In this document: one piece after another, positions 37,263 to 46,741 of the stretch | How positions within the stretch are numbered: the first letter of the stretch is position 1 | Layout of the letters: each line of letters opens with the position of its first letter | NCBI RefSeq assembly: GCF_014699115.1 | Contig: NZ_JACXAD010000016.1 | Span: 1 to 64,000, forward strand | Length of the DNA stretch: 64,000 nucleotides | DNA from: Hymenobacter montanus | GTDB lineage: Bacteria; Bacteroidota; Bacteroidia; Cytophagales; Hymenobacteraceae | Direction of reading: 5' to 3' | Translations under genes and position numbers: made by a program | The notes under the pieces: generated by a model | Told to the model about the DNA's origin: nothing | The model's input: only the letters and a program-made list of their open reading frames with translations | Databases searched by the model: none

Positions 37263-39038
37263 TTAGGCGGCCGGTACCCCCCGGCTCAGCTTCGAGTGTT
37301 GGTACCCGTATCCGAAGTACACGGCCAGGCCAATGAGCAGCCACACGAAGAACAGCGTCCAGTTGCTGATTCCCAACTGGGTCATCAGGTACAGGTTGAT
37401 AAGCAGGCCCAGCACCGGCAGCGTCGAGAGCCGCTTGCGAAACGAAAGCACCGCTAACACCAGGCAGAACAGAAAAAACACCAGGGTAGGAATCTGGTGA
37501 GCAAAGCCGCCCACTACTTTACCGGTGAGAGCGTCTTCGCGCAGCCACCCATGCTGGCCGCTCACGTCCAGCCAGAAGGCCTGGTTGTCGGCCGCATTGT
37601 AGCGGAACAACAGCAGCCCGCCCGCCAGCAGCGTGAGCGGCACCACCCACTGCCCGTTGAGGTACGGCACCTTGAAGCGGGCCTCGGAGCGGCCGTACGG
37701 GTCGATGATGAGAATGCCGCCGCACACCAGCGCGAAGGCGAACAGGGTGCCGATGCTGGTTAAGTCGACCACCAGGTCCATGTTGAGGATGAGGGCGGGC
37801 ACGGCCACGAAAAAGCCGGTGACGATGGTGGCAAACGAAGGTGTATGAAAGCGCGGATGAATCGAGGCAAATACCGAAGGCAGCAGGCCGTCGCGGGCCA
37901 TGGTCAGCCAGATACGGGGCTGTCCCAGCTGAAACACCAGCAGCACCGAGGCCATGGCAAAGACCGCGCTCACCGCTACCAGGCCCGACAGCCGCGGCAG
38001 GCCAATCCGGGCAAACACAAACGAGAGCGGGTCGCCCACACCCAATTCTTTGTACGACACCATGCCGGTGAGCACGAGCGTGATAACAACGTAGAGGACC
38101 GTGCAGATGATGAGCGCGTACATCATAGCCTTGGGCAAGTCGCGCTGCGGATTTCTACACTCCTCGGCCGTGGTCGAGATGGCATCGAACCCGATGTAAG
38201 CGAAGAAGACCGCCGACACTCCTTTGAGCACGCCGCCCACGCCGTTGGGGGCAAACGGGTGCCAGTTAGCCGGCTGCACGTAGAACGCGCCCACGGCGAT
38301 AACCACGGCCACGACAATCAACTTCAGCAGCACCAGGATGTTCGATGCGGTTTTGCTTTCCTTGATGCCCACGTACACCAGCGCCGTGATGAGGACCGTG
38401 ATGGTGAAGGCCGGCAAGTCGGCCACCAGGCGCCAGTTGCCGAACAGAGCCGGAGCCGAGTTCCAGATCTTATAGCCCTCCAGTTGGGCCGCCGACGCCT
38501 GGGCCAGGGGCTGGTGAGCCTCCATGAGCGCCATTACGGCCTGGTAATTCTGGTAGGCGCTTTGGGTGCCGGTGGTTAGGTAAGTAGGGATGTGCAGGCC
38601 CACACCGTCGAGCAGGCCGGTGAAGTAGTCGGACCAGGAAATGGCCACCACGATGTTGCCCACGGCATATTCCATGATGAGGGCCCAGCCGATTATCCAG
38701 GCCGCCAGCTCGCCAAACGAAGCGTAGGCGTAGGTATAAGCCGAGCCACTCACCGGAATGGTAGCCGCGAACTGGGCGTAGCACAGCGCCGAAAACGCGC
38801 ACGCTACGGCCGTGAAGACGAACAGCAGCGACACGGCCGGGCCGCCATCCAGGCTGGCCTTGCCGATGGTGCTGAAAATGCCGGCCCCGATAATGGCCGC
38901 GATGCCCAGCGCCGTCAGGTCGCGCACGGTGAGGTGGCGGGCGAGGCCCCCGGGTGAATGGCCCTCGGCGTCGGCGGGTGGGTTTTGGAGGATGGCCGCG
39001 ATGGTTTTGCGGCGAAATAGAGACTTGTCGGAGCGCAT
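37263..39038 (-). CDS. APC-family amino-acid permease
   Basis: About 591 residues, 12 or more membrane segments. LTALGIAAIIGAGIFSTIG is the unwound first-helix motif of cationic amino-acid transporters, and PVSGSAYTYAYASFGELAAWIIGW and FFAYIGFDAISTTAEECRNPQRDLP also belong to the CAT/YfnA-like group. The C-terminal part adds two segments as in eukaryote-like CATs. The start at 39038 (MRSDKSLFRRKT) fits the family; the longer frame is not conserved. It probably imports basic or neutral amino acids. Confidence 0.93.
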   Translation of the reverse strand: MRSDKSLFRRKTIAAILQNPPADAEGHSPGGLARHLTVRDLTALGIAAIIGAGIFSTIGKASLDGGPAVSLLFVFTAVACAFSALCYAQFAATIPVSGSAYTYAYASFGELAAWIIGWALIMEYAVGNIVVAISWSDYFTGLLDGVGLHIPTYLTTGTQSAYQNYQAVMALMEAHQPLAQASAAQLEGYKIWNSAPALFGNWRLVADLPAFTITVLITALVYVGIKESKTASNILVLLKLIVVAVVIAVGAFYVQPANWHPFAPNGVGGVLKGVSAVFFAYIGFDAISTTAEECRNPQRDLPKAMMYALIICTVLYVVITLVLTGMVSYKELGVGDPLSFVFARIGLPRLSGLVAVSAVFAMASVLLVFQLGQPRIWLTMARDGLLPSVFASIHPRFHTPSFATIVTGFFVAVPALILNMDLVVDLTSIGTLFAFALVCGGILIIDPYGRSEARFKVPYLNGQWVVPLTLLAGGLLLFRYNAADNQAFWLDVSGQHGWLREDALTGKVVGGFAHQIPTLVFFLFCLVLAVLSFRKRLSTLPVLGLLINLYLMTQLGISNWTLFFVWLLIGLAVYFGYGYQHSKLSRGVPAA

Positions 39039-39154
39039 GTAGGGTGGAAAGGACGGGTTTGAGGGGCAAAAGATAAAGCATAATGCCGGGGGCGTGTGCA
39101 ATTAGTCCCGCATCGGCATCAGCTAATCAGTCACCGCCTCACTCATTCAAGCCG

Positions 39155-39943
39155 ATGCGCCCAGTTGTTTCCCTGACCATTCCACAGCCTTGCAACGAAA
39201 GCTGGGCGGCCATGACTCCTACTGCCACGGGCCGGCACTGCGCCGCTTGTGAGAAAACCGTGGTGGATTTCACCCTGAAAACCGATGCCGAAATTCTGGC
39301 CTACCTGGCCGGGGCCGCGCGTAACCGCATCTGCGGGCGCTTCGCGGCGGAGCAGCTGGAGCGGCCGTTGCAGCGCGCCGAGCTGGCTGCTCCAAGGCGC
39401 TGGCGGGTCTGGCTGGCGGCGGCCGCGGCGGTGTGGAGCCTGCGCGAAACGATGGGCGTAAAGGCCCAGGCGCAGGTTGTCGTGGAAGCTCAGCGCCAGG
39501 CCGGCAGCCCTGCTACTGGCAATAACGAACCAAGCCGCCCCGACCAAGCCGCCCTGCCTTCAGCTTTGCTGATTCGGGGCCGGGTGCTCGATGCGGTTAC
39601 GCACGAAGAAATGCCCGGCGTATCGGTCCTGCTGGAGGGGACCACCACCGGTACTTCGACGGGTGCTGACGGCAGTTTTGAACTGCACCTTCCAGCCACG
39701 GGAGCAGCCGGCGTGGCGCAGGTACGCTTCGTCGCCATTGGTTACGTAACCCAAACGCGGGTGCTGCCCATTGATGGCGGAGCGCAGACCATAAATATAG
39801 ATATGGTCGGCATGGAGTTAAACGATGTCCAGCTCCAGGGAATGATATGCTACGCGCCGCGGAAGCCGTGGCCGTGGCATCCGCGGGCTTTTTACAACTG
39901 GAGTAAACGCTTGCTCACCCAACCATTTCGCAGGAGTGAGTAA
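39155..39943 (+). CDS. Cys-motif membrane protein with carboxypeptidase-regulatory-like domain (paralogue 1)
   Basis: About 262 residues. The N-terminus (1-60) has IPQPC, MTPTxxGRxCxxC, VxDFT and DAEILAYL with cysteines at 13, 29, 32 and 60. A membrane segment follows at about 84-98, then a beta-sandwich IRGRVLDAVTHEEMPGVSVLLEGT with TGADGSFEL, as in CarboxypepD_reg domains of Bacteroidota outer-membrane proteins. The Cys part would be cytoplasmic and the sandwich periplasmic. The neighbouring gene at 40022 is a paralogue. Function unknown. Confidence 0.82.
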   Translation: MRPVVSLTIPQPCNESWAAMTPTATGRHCAACEKTVVDFTLKTDAEILAYLAGAARNRICGRFAAEQLERPLQRAELAAPRRWRVWLAAAAAVWSLRETMGVKAQAQVVVEAQRQAGSPATGNNEPSRPDQAALPSALLIRGRVLDAVTHEEMPGVSVLLEGTTTGTSTGADGSFELHLPATGAAGVAQVRFVAIGYVTQTRVLPIDGGAQTINIDMVGMELNDVQLQGMICYAPRKPWPWHPRAFYNWSKRLLTQPFRRSE

Positions 39944-40021
39944 ACCCTTGTTATGGTTGGTATTCGTTAGCTGTGGGGCACGTGAGGTTCCCCAAACTAC
40001 TCTAACAAGTACCTTAGCCTT

Positions 40022-40723
40022 ATGGCCACTTCCATTTCCATCCCGCAGCCCTGCGCCCAGCCCTGGGCCACCATGACACCCACCGCCGCCGGCCGCTACT
40101 GCGCGGCCTGTGCTACGGAAGTAATCGACTTCACCCACCTGAGCGACGCCGAAATCCTGGCTTATCTGGCCCGGCAAGGTGGCCGGCCGGTGTGCGCCCT
40201 GGCCAACCCCTCGCAGTTGGCGCCGTTGCCCACCAGCCGTTGGCGGCGCTGGGTACTGGCCGCGCTGGCCTTGGTGGGCGGGCCTTCGGTTACTTCCTGC
40301 GCAACCAAGCCACCCCAACAGCTACCCCGGGCAGCTGCCGCGGCCAGTGACCCAAGTGGCCCATCCGCCACTCCGGCACAGCAGCTCATCATTCGGGGGC
40401 AGGTGCTCGATGGTGCCGACGGCAGCCCCGTGCAGGGAGTAAATATCTTCATTAACGACACCGAATTTGGCACGACCACCGACGAAAAAGGCCGGTTTGA
40501 GCTGGCATTGGCGCGGAATTGGGCACCCCTTGCCGGCGGTACTGTGGGGCTACGGTTCGAAGGCAATCCGTTCCAGTTTGTGAAACAGACCGTGAACGTA
40601 AATGTCCGCGCCACGCCCCAGCCGGGGCCGCTCGTCGTGCGCCTGGAGTCGGTGCCCAACCGCGGCCAGATCATGGGCAAAATCCGGATGCCAGCACCAC
40701 CCGTAAAGCCACCGCAGCAGTAA
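40022..40723 (+). CDS. Cys-motif membrane protein with carboxypeptidase-regulatory-like domain (paralogue 2)
   Basis: 233 residues with the same layout as the gene 79 bases upstream. The Cys motif (C11, C27, C30, C58) has the same spacing, DAEILAYL is repeated, a hydrophobic segment is at about 75-92, and a sandwich domain IRGQVLDGADGSPVQGVNIFINDTEFGTTTDEKGRFEL follows. After the motif the two proteins have diverged widely. The shared N-terminus suggests a metal-binding or redox module. A tandem duplication is likely. Confidence 0.8.
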   Translation: MATSISIPQPCAQPWATMTPTAAGRYCAACATEVIDFTHLSDAEILAYLARQGGRPVCALANPSQLAPLPTSRWRRWVLAALALVGGPSVTSCATKPPQQLPRAAAAASDPSGPSATPAQQLIIRGQVLDGADGSPVQGVNIFINDTEFGTTTDEKGRFELALARNWAPLAGGTVGLRFEGNPFQFVKQTVNVNVRATPQPGPLVVRLESVPNRGQIMGKIRMPAPPVKPPQQ

Positions 40724-40850
40724 TTTCAGGAATGGAGTCCTTGCCTGGGTACCGGAATAGGGGCTTGCCTGCCCGCCAAGGCGCATGGGTTCGGCCAGTA
40801 GCCGGCGGCTGCCTCAAACCTTTTCGACCCAAAATGCCTTATGGCAGGGT

Positions 40851-41924
40851 ATGAGATTTCTGCGTTTTGCCCTGGTTTGCCTGCTCGCTACGGCCTGCAC
40901 AGCTCCTAAGCCCACTACCCGCTTCAACCCGCCGGCCACCCGGGCCGAACTGCCCCGGGAGGAGGCTCCCCACCCCAAAAACTCGCTGGAATGGTGGTAC
41001 CTCACCGGCCACCTTACCGACCAGGCCACCGGCGAGCAGTTTGGCGTGGAGTACGTATTCTTTCACTTCAACCTGAAAGACGGCCAGCAGGACTGGCAAA
41101 TGGTGAACGTCGCCCTCACCGACCCCCAAGGCCAGCAGTTTCGCTACGACTACAAGCTCGGCAAGCTGCCGCGGCTGCTCACCGACTCGCTGCCGCTCCG
41201 CCTGCGCGAGCGGCGGGGCCGCGAAGTCTGGAAGTTCGACGGGCAAGAGGGGGCTTACCATCTGCAAGCGGCCCTCACGGGCAAAAACAACGCTGGCTAC
41301 GCCCTCGACCTTACCACTCGGCCCACTCGGCCCACGCGGCCCGTGGTGCTCCACAGCGGTACGGGCTACGAAAACTACGGCAAAGGTATCGTGGCCGGCT
41401 ATTATTCCTACCCGCGCCTGGCCACCACCGGCACCCTCACGGTGGCTGGCAAAACCCGTCAGGTAACCGGTCAGCTGTGGTACGACCGGCAGTGGAACTG
41501 CACCACTATCGTGAGCGACAAAGTGGGCTGGGACTGGCTCAGCATTCAGCTCGACCAGCCTCAGGAGGAGTTCATGCTGAACAACCTGCGCAATACGGCC
41601 ACCGGCGAAACCCTCAACAACGGCACCTTCAGCCGCGCCGATGGCTCCAACCAGCACCTGAGCGGCCCCGACTTTCAGCTTACGCCCCTCACGTACTGGA
41701 CCAGCCCTAAGTCCAAAAAGAAGTACCCCGCCACTTGGCGCGTGCAAGTGCCCAGCCAGGGCTACGACCTCACGGTGGAGCCCCTGGTGCCCCAGCAGGA
41801 GCTGGCCCTGCGCTTCTTCCACGCTTTCACTATGTATTACTGGGAAGGCATGTGCCGCGTGAAAGGTACCCACCACGGTCAGCCCGTAACGGGCCAGGCT
41901 TACGTGGAAATCACCAACCGGTAG
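40851..41924 (+). CDS. CrtC/AttH-like lipocalin-fold lipoprotein
   Basis: About 357 residues. It has a lipoprotein signal peptide (LLATACT) from the ATG at 40851. The mature part starts with NSLEWWYLTGHL, the hallmark of the AttH/carotenoid 1,2-hydratase superfamily, then VEYVFFHFNLKDG and a second-half motif GQLWYDRQWN/GWDWLSIQLD. Two lipocalin-like barrels are expected. Most such proteins with a lipobox are envelope proteins of unknown substrate, so hydratase activity is not claimed. Confidence 0.83.
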   Translation: MRFLRFALVCLLATACTAPKPTTRFNPPATRAELPREEAPHPKNSLEWWYLTGHLTDQATGEQFGVEYVFFHFNLKDGQQDWQMVNVALTDPQGQQFRYDYKLGKLPRLLTDSLPLRLRERRGREVWKFDGQEGAYHLQAALTGKNNAGYALDLTTRPTRPTRPVVLHSGTGYENYGKGIVAGYYSYPRLATTGTLTVAGKTRQVTGQLWYDRQWNCTTIVSDKVGWDWLSIQLDQPQEEFMLNNLRNTATGETLNNGTFSRADGSNQHLSGPDFQLTPLTYWTSPKSKKKYPATWRVQVPSQGYDLTVEPLVPQQELALRFFHAFTMYYWEGMCRVKGTHHGQPVTGQAYVEITNR

Positions 41925-42262
41925 TAGCCCACCCCCTTTACGGTGTCCGCTGTGCCGTGCTACCGTTTGTCGTCCACCAACGACCAGGGGAGGCCGTAGA
42001 ATCAGCGGCGGTGGCCTGCTCTGGGGTGGTGCGCCGGCTTGGAGCCGTCGTACTACTACTTGCTGAAAGCCGTTGCAGGCCCCCAAAGCACGATAGTGGT
42101 ACGACGAAGCCCGGCGGGCGATTCATCGCACCACCACCCCAGGGCTAACCACTGCCGAATCAGCGAGCAAAAAGATAGGTGCCGGTGTGGCAGGTTGTTT
42201 GAGGATAATGCGGCCCGGGGCGCATGCCACGGGGCTTTTCAACTATACAGGGTGGCCCGTGC
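41925..42262. other. Gap between convergent genes
   Basis: 338 bases with no supportable gene on either strand. The lipoprotein gene and a sensor kinase gene converge here. I see no T-run terminator. Confidence 0.4.
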
Positions 42263-43468
42263 TTACTGGTTCAGCACGATTCGAAAGGTGGTGCCCCGGC
42301 CCACTTCGCTCCATTTCACGAAGAGCTTGCCGCCGTGGTAGTTCTCGATGATGCGCCGGGCCAGGGCCAGGCCCAGGCCCCAGCCGCGCTTTTTGGTGGT
42401 GAAGCCGGGCATGAACACGCTTTCGAGCTTGTGTTTGGGGATGCCCTTGCCGGTGTCGGTGATGTCGACGGCCACCTGGCGGGGTGGGATGCCCCGCCGG
42501 TACCAGGACCGGCGGGTACGCACCCGCCGCAGGTGCAGCGTAATGGAGCCGCGGCCGTTCATGGCGTCGACGGCGTTTTTGCAGATGTTTTCAACCACCC
42601 AGTCGAACAGCGGCACGTTGATGCGGGCGGGCGTGTCGAGCGGCAGGTCGGTTTCGATCTTGAATACTATTTTCTTCGACACCCGGCTTTGCAAATACTC
42701 AATGGCGTTGCGGGTAGTGTGGAACAAGTTCTCGTCCTTGAGCATGGGCACCGAGCCGATGTTGCTGAACCGCTCGGTAATAATTTCTAGCCGCCGGATG
42801 TCCTTGCCCAGCTCTTCCACGATGGGCTCATCTTTGAACCGTTCGGAGTCCCGTAGGTAGTTCTGCCAGCCCACCAGGCTGCTCAGCGGGGTGCCCAGCT
42901 GGTGGGCGGTTTCTTTGGCCAGGCCCACCCACACCCGGTTTTGTTCGGCCCGGCGCGACGAGCTGAACGCGAAGTAGGCAATGATGCCCAGGCAGCCAAT
43001 CACCACCAATTGCACCAGCGGATAGGTGCGCAGCTGCCGCAGCAGCTGCGAGTCGCGGTAGAAGATGTAGTTGACCTGCCCGGCCCCAAACTTCACCACA
43101 ATGGGCGGGTGCTGCTGCTTCATGAACTGCAGCTCATTGTCCAGCAGCTGCACGGAGTCGGCCGGGGCTAAGTGGGCCGGCAGCCCGATGTTTTTGGCGC
43201 TGATGATGTTCTGGCCATCACTCAGAATAACCGGAATGGTGGCGTTCGCGTCGATAATCTCGTTGAAAACAAACAGCGTGTTCGAGTCCGACTCCGAGTT
43301 GATGATGAACTCCTGCGCCTTGGCGTACAGCCGGATCTGCTGCTGCTCCCGCTCCGACACGCGCTGCACCAGCAAGTTGGTGTAGATGACGGTAGCCGCC
43401 CCAATCAGCAGGGCCAGCACCGCAATCAGAATTTTAAGGCGAGATTTTTGGTCGTAAATCGGGAGCAT
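42263..43468 (-). CDS. Membrane sensor histidine kinase with ETAHQLGTPLS box
   Basis: About 401 residues. There is a membrane segment at about 11-33, a periplasmic part of 120 residues and a second segment near 152-172. The acceptor His189 is in LAKETAHQLGTPLSSL, a variant of the HisKA box found in Bacteroidota kinases. The ATPase has VVENICKNAVDAMNG, ITDTGKGIP and WGLGLALARRIIENYHGG. The ATG at 43468 was preferred over a TTG next to it. No response regulator is adjacent, so it is an orphan. Confidence 0.9.
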   Translation of the reverse strand: MLPIYDQKSRLKILIAVLALLIGAATVIYTNLLVQRVSEREQQQIRLYAKAQEFIINSESDSNTLFVFNEIIDANATIPVILSDGQNIISAKNIGLPAHLAPADSVQLLDNELQFMKQQHPPIVVKFGAGQVNYIFYRDSQLLRQLRTYPLVQLVVIGCLGIIAYFAFSSSRRAEQNRVWVGLAKETAHQLGTPLSSLVGWQNYLRDSERFKDEPIVEELGKDIRRLEIITERFSNIGSVPMLKDENLFHTTRNAIEYLQSRVSKKIVFKIETDLPLDTPARINVPLFDWVVENICKNAVDAMNGRGSITLHLRRVRTRRSWYRRGIPPRQVAVDITDTGKGIPKHKLESVFMPGFTTKKRGWGLGLALARRIIENYHGGKLFVKWSEVGRGTTFRIVLNQ

Positions 43469-43493
43469 CAACGGGTAAGTCCTGGTAGTAATG

Positions 43494-43525
43494 AGAACGT
43501 CATGCTGCGTTCAGCATGACGTTCT
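43494..43525. repeat. AGAACGTCATGCTG hairpin
   Basis: AGAACGTCATGCTG (43494-43507) is the exact complement of CAGCATGACGTTCT (43512-43525), with loop CGTT. It lies in the short gap between the dus and kinase genes. A related element with AGAACGTCCT lies at 44615 and a degenerate one near 59992. Confidence 0.75.
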
Positions 43526-43568
43526 GAGTTAGCGAGTAGGTCGCCCTATTCTTCTAAATTTTATTGCC

Positions 43569-44558
43569 TTAGCTCACCGGCACGGCTTCGCTGCTGGCAA
43601 TTTCCTGCAAAATCTCCAGCACCACGTCCGGCGTTTCGGCATCGACCAGGCGGGTGCGCCAGGCCTTGGCGCCTTCCAGCCCGCGGAAGTAGTGGGCGTA
43701 GTGGCGACGCATTTCGAAGATGCCCACCCGCGGTCCTTTCCACTCGATGCTCTTGTCGAAGTGCATGCGGCACATGGCCACCCGCTCGTCCAGCGTGGGC
43801 GGGAGCAGCAGTTCGCCGGTGGCCACGTAGTGCTTGATTTCGCGGAAAATCCAGGGGTAACCGATGCTGGCCCGGCCCACCATCACGCCGTCGACGCCGT
43901 AGCGATTCTTGTATTCGAGGGCTTTTTCGGGCGAAGTAATGTCGCCGTTGCCGAAGATGGGAATGCGAATGCGGGGGTTGTCCTTGATTTTGGCAATCAG
44001 GCGCCAGTCGGCCTCCCCCTTGTAGAGCTGCACCCGGGTGCGGCCGTGCACGGTGAGGGCCGCGATGCCGATGTCCTGCAGCCGCTCGGCCACGTCTTCC
44101 ACGTTTTTGCTGCCCTCGTCCCAGCCCAGGCGGGTTTTTACCGTCACGGGCAGGTGGGTGTTTTTGATGACGGCGGCCGTCATTTCCACCATCTTGGGAA
44201 TGTCGCGTAAGAGCGCGGCCCCGGCCCCGCGGCAAGCCACCTGCTTCACCGGACAGCCGTAGTTGATGTCAATCAGGTCGGGCCCGGCCTCGGTGCTGAT
44301 GGCCGCGCACTCGCCCATGGTGGCCACGTCGGACCCAAACAGTTGGATGCCAATAGGGCGCTCGTAATCAAACACATCCAGCTTCTTCCGGCTCTTGGCG
44401 GCGGCCCGAATCAGCCCTTCCGAGGAAATGAACTCGGTGTACATCAAATCCGCTCCGTTGGCCTTGCACACCGCGCGGAAGGGTGGGTCGCTCACGTCCT
44501 CCATCGGAGCAAGCAGGATGGGGAAGTCAGGAAGCTGAATGTTACCTATGTTGACCAC
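43569..44558 (-). CDS. dusB: tRNA-dihydrouridine synthase
   Basis: A 329-residue flavoenzyme that reduces uridines in the tRNA D-loop. LLAPMEDVSDPPFRAVCK starts the barrel, the active-site Cys102 is in DINYGCPVKQV, and TVKTRLGWDEG, TVHGRTRVQLYKG and IFGNGDITSPEKALEY follow. Length and motifs fit the DusB group. The fold is intact. Confidence 0.94.
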   Translation of the reverse strand: MVNIGNIQLPDFPILLAPMEDVSDPPFRAVCKANGADLMYTEFISSEGLIRAAAKSRKKLDVFDYERPIGIQLFGSDVATMGECAAISTEAGPDLIDINYGCPVKQVACRGAGAALLRDIPKMVEMTAAVIKNTHLPVTVKTRLGWDEGSKNVEDVAERLQDIGIAALTVHGRTRVQLYKGEADWRLIAKIKDNPRIRIPIFGNGDITSPEKALEYKNRYGVDGVMVGRASIGYPWIFREIKHYVATGELLLPPTLDERVAMCRMHFDKSIEWKGPRVGIFEMRRHYAHYFRGLEGAKAWRTRLVDAETPDVVLEILQEIASSEAVPVS

Positions 44559-44614
44559 GGGGATATCTTAATTAGTTGGCCGAATGTTGGGTTTGACTGA
44601 ATGTGATGATTGAT

Positions 44615-44652
44615 AGAACGTCCTGCTGAGTGGAGCTGAAGTAGGACGTTCT
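44615..44652. repeat. AGAACGTCCT hairpin
   Basis: AGAACGTCCT (44615-44624) is complementary to AGGACGTTCT (44643-44652) with an imperfectly paired middle (GCTGAG/AGCTGAAG). It is the second member of the family seen at 43494, and lies between the divergent dus and CPBP genes. Confidence 0.7.
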
Positions 44653-44757
44653 CTGCCGGATTCAGTTGCTGCTTACAGCTAGTGCTGCTACTCTAGGATT
44701 ATCGGGATTAAGTGAAATCTGCGGTAAATTTACGCTCTTCCCAACTAGCCATCTTCC

Positions 44758-45738
44758 ATGAAAGGTTTCCTGCCCCGCAGCCTGCACCCTGGCCTCCAAA
44801 TCCTTCTGCTGCTGGTGCTGATGGTGGGGGCGGCCTGCGTGGGCTACGCCGGCTTTTTCGCCGCCGCCCAGCTTGGGTTTGGGCTTTCCATGCTGGAAGT
44901 AGGCAAGGTGGTTACCTACCCGTCGGCCTACCCGCAGGGTTGGGGCTTGTTGATGCTGTTTCAGGGGGTGCTGCTCTTCTGCGCCTGCGCGGGCGGGGCG
45001 TTGGCGCTGGCGCCGGTGCTGGGCCATAGCTGGGCGGAGTATTTCAGCCCGCGCCGGCTGGGAGCGGGCTGGTGGTTGCTGGCCGCCGCCGTGCTCATCA
45101 TCGTGATTCTGCCCTTCATGTCCAGCCTCATTGCCTGGAACGCCGGGGTGCACTTCCCCCACGCCCTGCACGACTTCGAGGTGTGGGCGCGGGCCAGCGA
45201 AGACCGGGCCCAGAGCCTGACCAAATTCCTCACCCAGTTTAATTCCCCGGCTCGCTTCCTGATTGGAGTGGTGGTCATTGCCGTGGTACCAGCCGTGGGC
45301 GAGGAGCTGGTGTTTCGGGGCGTGATTCAGAAAAACCTGGTCCGCTGGTTCTCACCCCACCTGGGCGTGTGGTTGGGGGCGGCCATTTTCAGTGCCATCC
45401 ACTTTCAGTTTTTTGGGTTCGTACCGCGGTTTGTGCTGGGCCTGGTGCTGGGGTATTTATACCTCTGGAGCGGCAATATTCTCGTGTCGATGGTTGCGCA
45501 CTTCACCCAAAACGCCTTTCAACTGCTACTGGTGTACCTCGCCCAACAAGGACAGTTCGGCCGGGGCTTCGACCCGGATTCGACCGAGACCCTGCCGTGG
45601 TGGCTGGTTGGGCCCTCGGCGGTGCTCACGGTGGCCCTGCTGTATTTTCTGTATCAGCGCCTAACAGCTCCGCCCGCCCCCAGCGCCATGCTCACCCTCA
45701 GCAGCAACGGCGTGGCCGTGCACCGCCGCGACGCTTGA
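44758..45738 (+). CDS. CPBP-family membrane protease
   Basis: A 326-residue protein with about eight membrane segments. The CPBP/CaaX motif 1 EELVFRG is at residue 182, and FSAIHFQFFGFVPRFVLGLVLGYLYLWSGNI (motif 2 with the metal His) and MVAHFTQNAF (motif 3) complete the site. Members cleave membrane peptides or process bacteriocin-type substrates; here it is a housekeeping-like context before cdsA, with a 91-base gap. Confidence 0.9.
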   Translation: MKGFLPRSLHPGLQILLLLVLMVGAACVGYAGFFAAAQLGFGLSMLEVGKVVTYPSAYPQGWGLLMLFQGVLLFCACAGGALALAPVLGHSWAEYFSPRRLGAGWWLLAAAVLIIVILPFMSSLIAWNAGVHFPHALHDFEVWARASEDRAQSLTKFLTQFNSPARFLIGVVVIAVVPAVGEELVFRGVIQKNLVRWFSPHLGVWLGAAIFSAIHFQFFGFVPRFVLGLVLGYLYLWSGNILVSMVAHFTQNAFQLLLVYLAQQGQFGRGFDPDSTETLPWWLVGPSAVLTVALLYFLYQRLTAPPAPSAMLTLSSNGVAVHRRDA

Positions 45739-45829
45739 TGGCAGTTTGGTGGTTGAACCGACGCGTTCTGAATAATAAAAAACATCGGTAATTGCGCGAC
45801 GTAAAGTAAGCTTCATACTCCCTCCCGCA

Positions 45830-46741
45830 TTGTCCGACTCTACACCGCCACCCACCGCCGCCAAGCGCGGACCCAGCAACCTGCGCCTGCGCGTTATTTG
45901 GGGCGCCGCCGGCGCCACGGCGCTGCTGGGCAGCGTCTGGTTCAGCCCGTGGACGTTCGGGTTGTTCTTCGCCTCCGTGCAAGCCGTGATGCTGTGGGAG
46001 TTTTACCGGATGATGCGGGCGGGCGGGTACGCGCCCGCCACATGGATTGGCATAGGAGCAAGCCTGCTACTTTTCGGCGGAACATTCGGTTTACTGGAAG
46101 ATGGACTAGGCGGTATTCCGTCCTTGGACAGTTTTTTTAACGCCATTAGCGCCGTCACCAATATCGGGTTGCTGTGGCGAGGACTGGCCATTTTACTGCC
46201 CATCCTGCTATTAGTGCGGGAGATGATAAAATGGCCGGCGCACCCTCAGCCCTTTAGCAACGCGGCTACCGCCTTTTTTGGCATCATGTACGTCAGCCTG
46301 CCCATGACCCTGTTGCTGGTTGTTGCCTATGGTGGCGGCAGCTACGACTACCGCCGCATCTTTGGTCTGCTCTTCCTCATCTGGGCATCCGACATTGGGG
46401 CTTACGCGGCCGGCAAGACCTTCGGCCGGCACAAGATGGTGCCCAGCATCTCGCCCGGTAAAACCTGGGAAGGCTGGGCCGGCGGCTTTCTGATGACGCT
46501 GGTGGTGGGCTGGGGCCTGAAATTTATGCTCCCCGATGTACCACTCGCGCACCGCCTCGTCGCGGCTAGCGTGGTGGCCGTATTTGCTCCCCTCGGCGAC
46601 TTGGCCGAGTCCATGCTCAAGCGCAGCGTAGGGGTGAAAGATTCGGGCACCAGCCTGCCCGGCCACGGCGGGCTACTGGATCGGTTCGATGCTTTTCTGC
46701 TGGTGTTGCCGGTGCTGGCGCTGCTGCAATTGCTGGCGTAG
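45830..46741 (+). CDS. cdsA: Phosphatidate cytidylyltransferase
   Basis: 303 residues with eight membrane segments. It makes CDP-diacylglycerol from phosphatidate and CTP. The signature SPGKTWEGWAGGF and AESMLKRSVGVKDSGTSLPGHGGLLDRFDAF are present. The only start upstream of the first segment is TTG at 45830 (TTG TCC GAC); the next Met lies inside a segment. psd lies two genes further on, fitting phospholipid synthesis, although gdh separates them here. Confidence 0.93.
   Translation: MSDSTPPPTAAKRGPSNLRLRVIWGAAGATALLGSVWFSPWTFGLFFASVQAVMLWEFYRMMRAGGYAPATWIGIGASLLLFGGTFGLLEDGLGGIPSLDSFFNAISAVTNIGLLWRGLAILLPILLLVREMIKWPAHPQPFSNAATAFFGIMYVSLPMTLLLVVAYGGGSYDYRRIFGLLFLIWASDIGAYAAGKTFGRHKMVPSISPGKTWEGWAGGFLMTLVVGWGLKFMLPDVPLAHRLVAASVVAVFAPLGDLAESMLKRSVGVKDSGTSLPGHGGLLDRFDAFLLVLPVLALLQLLA

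Noticed and set aside
40839..42086. Open frame of 415 codons on the minus strand
   Set aside because: Antisense to the CrtC/AttH-like lipoprotein gene, which has a signal peptide and conserved motifs.
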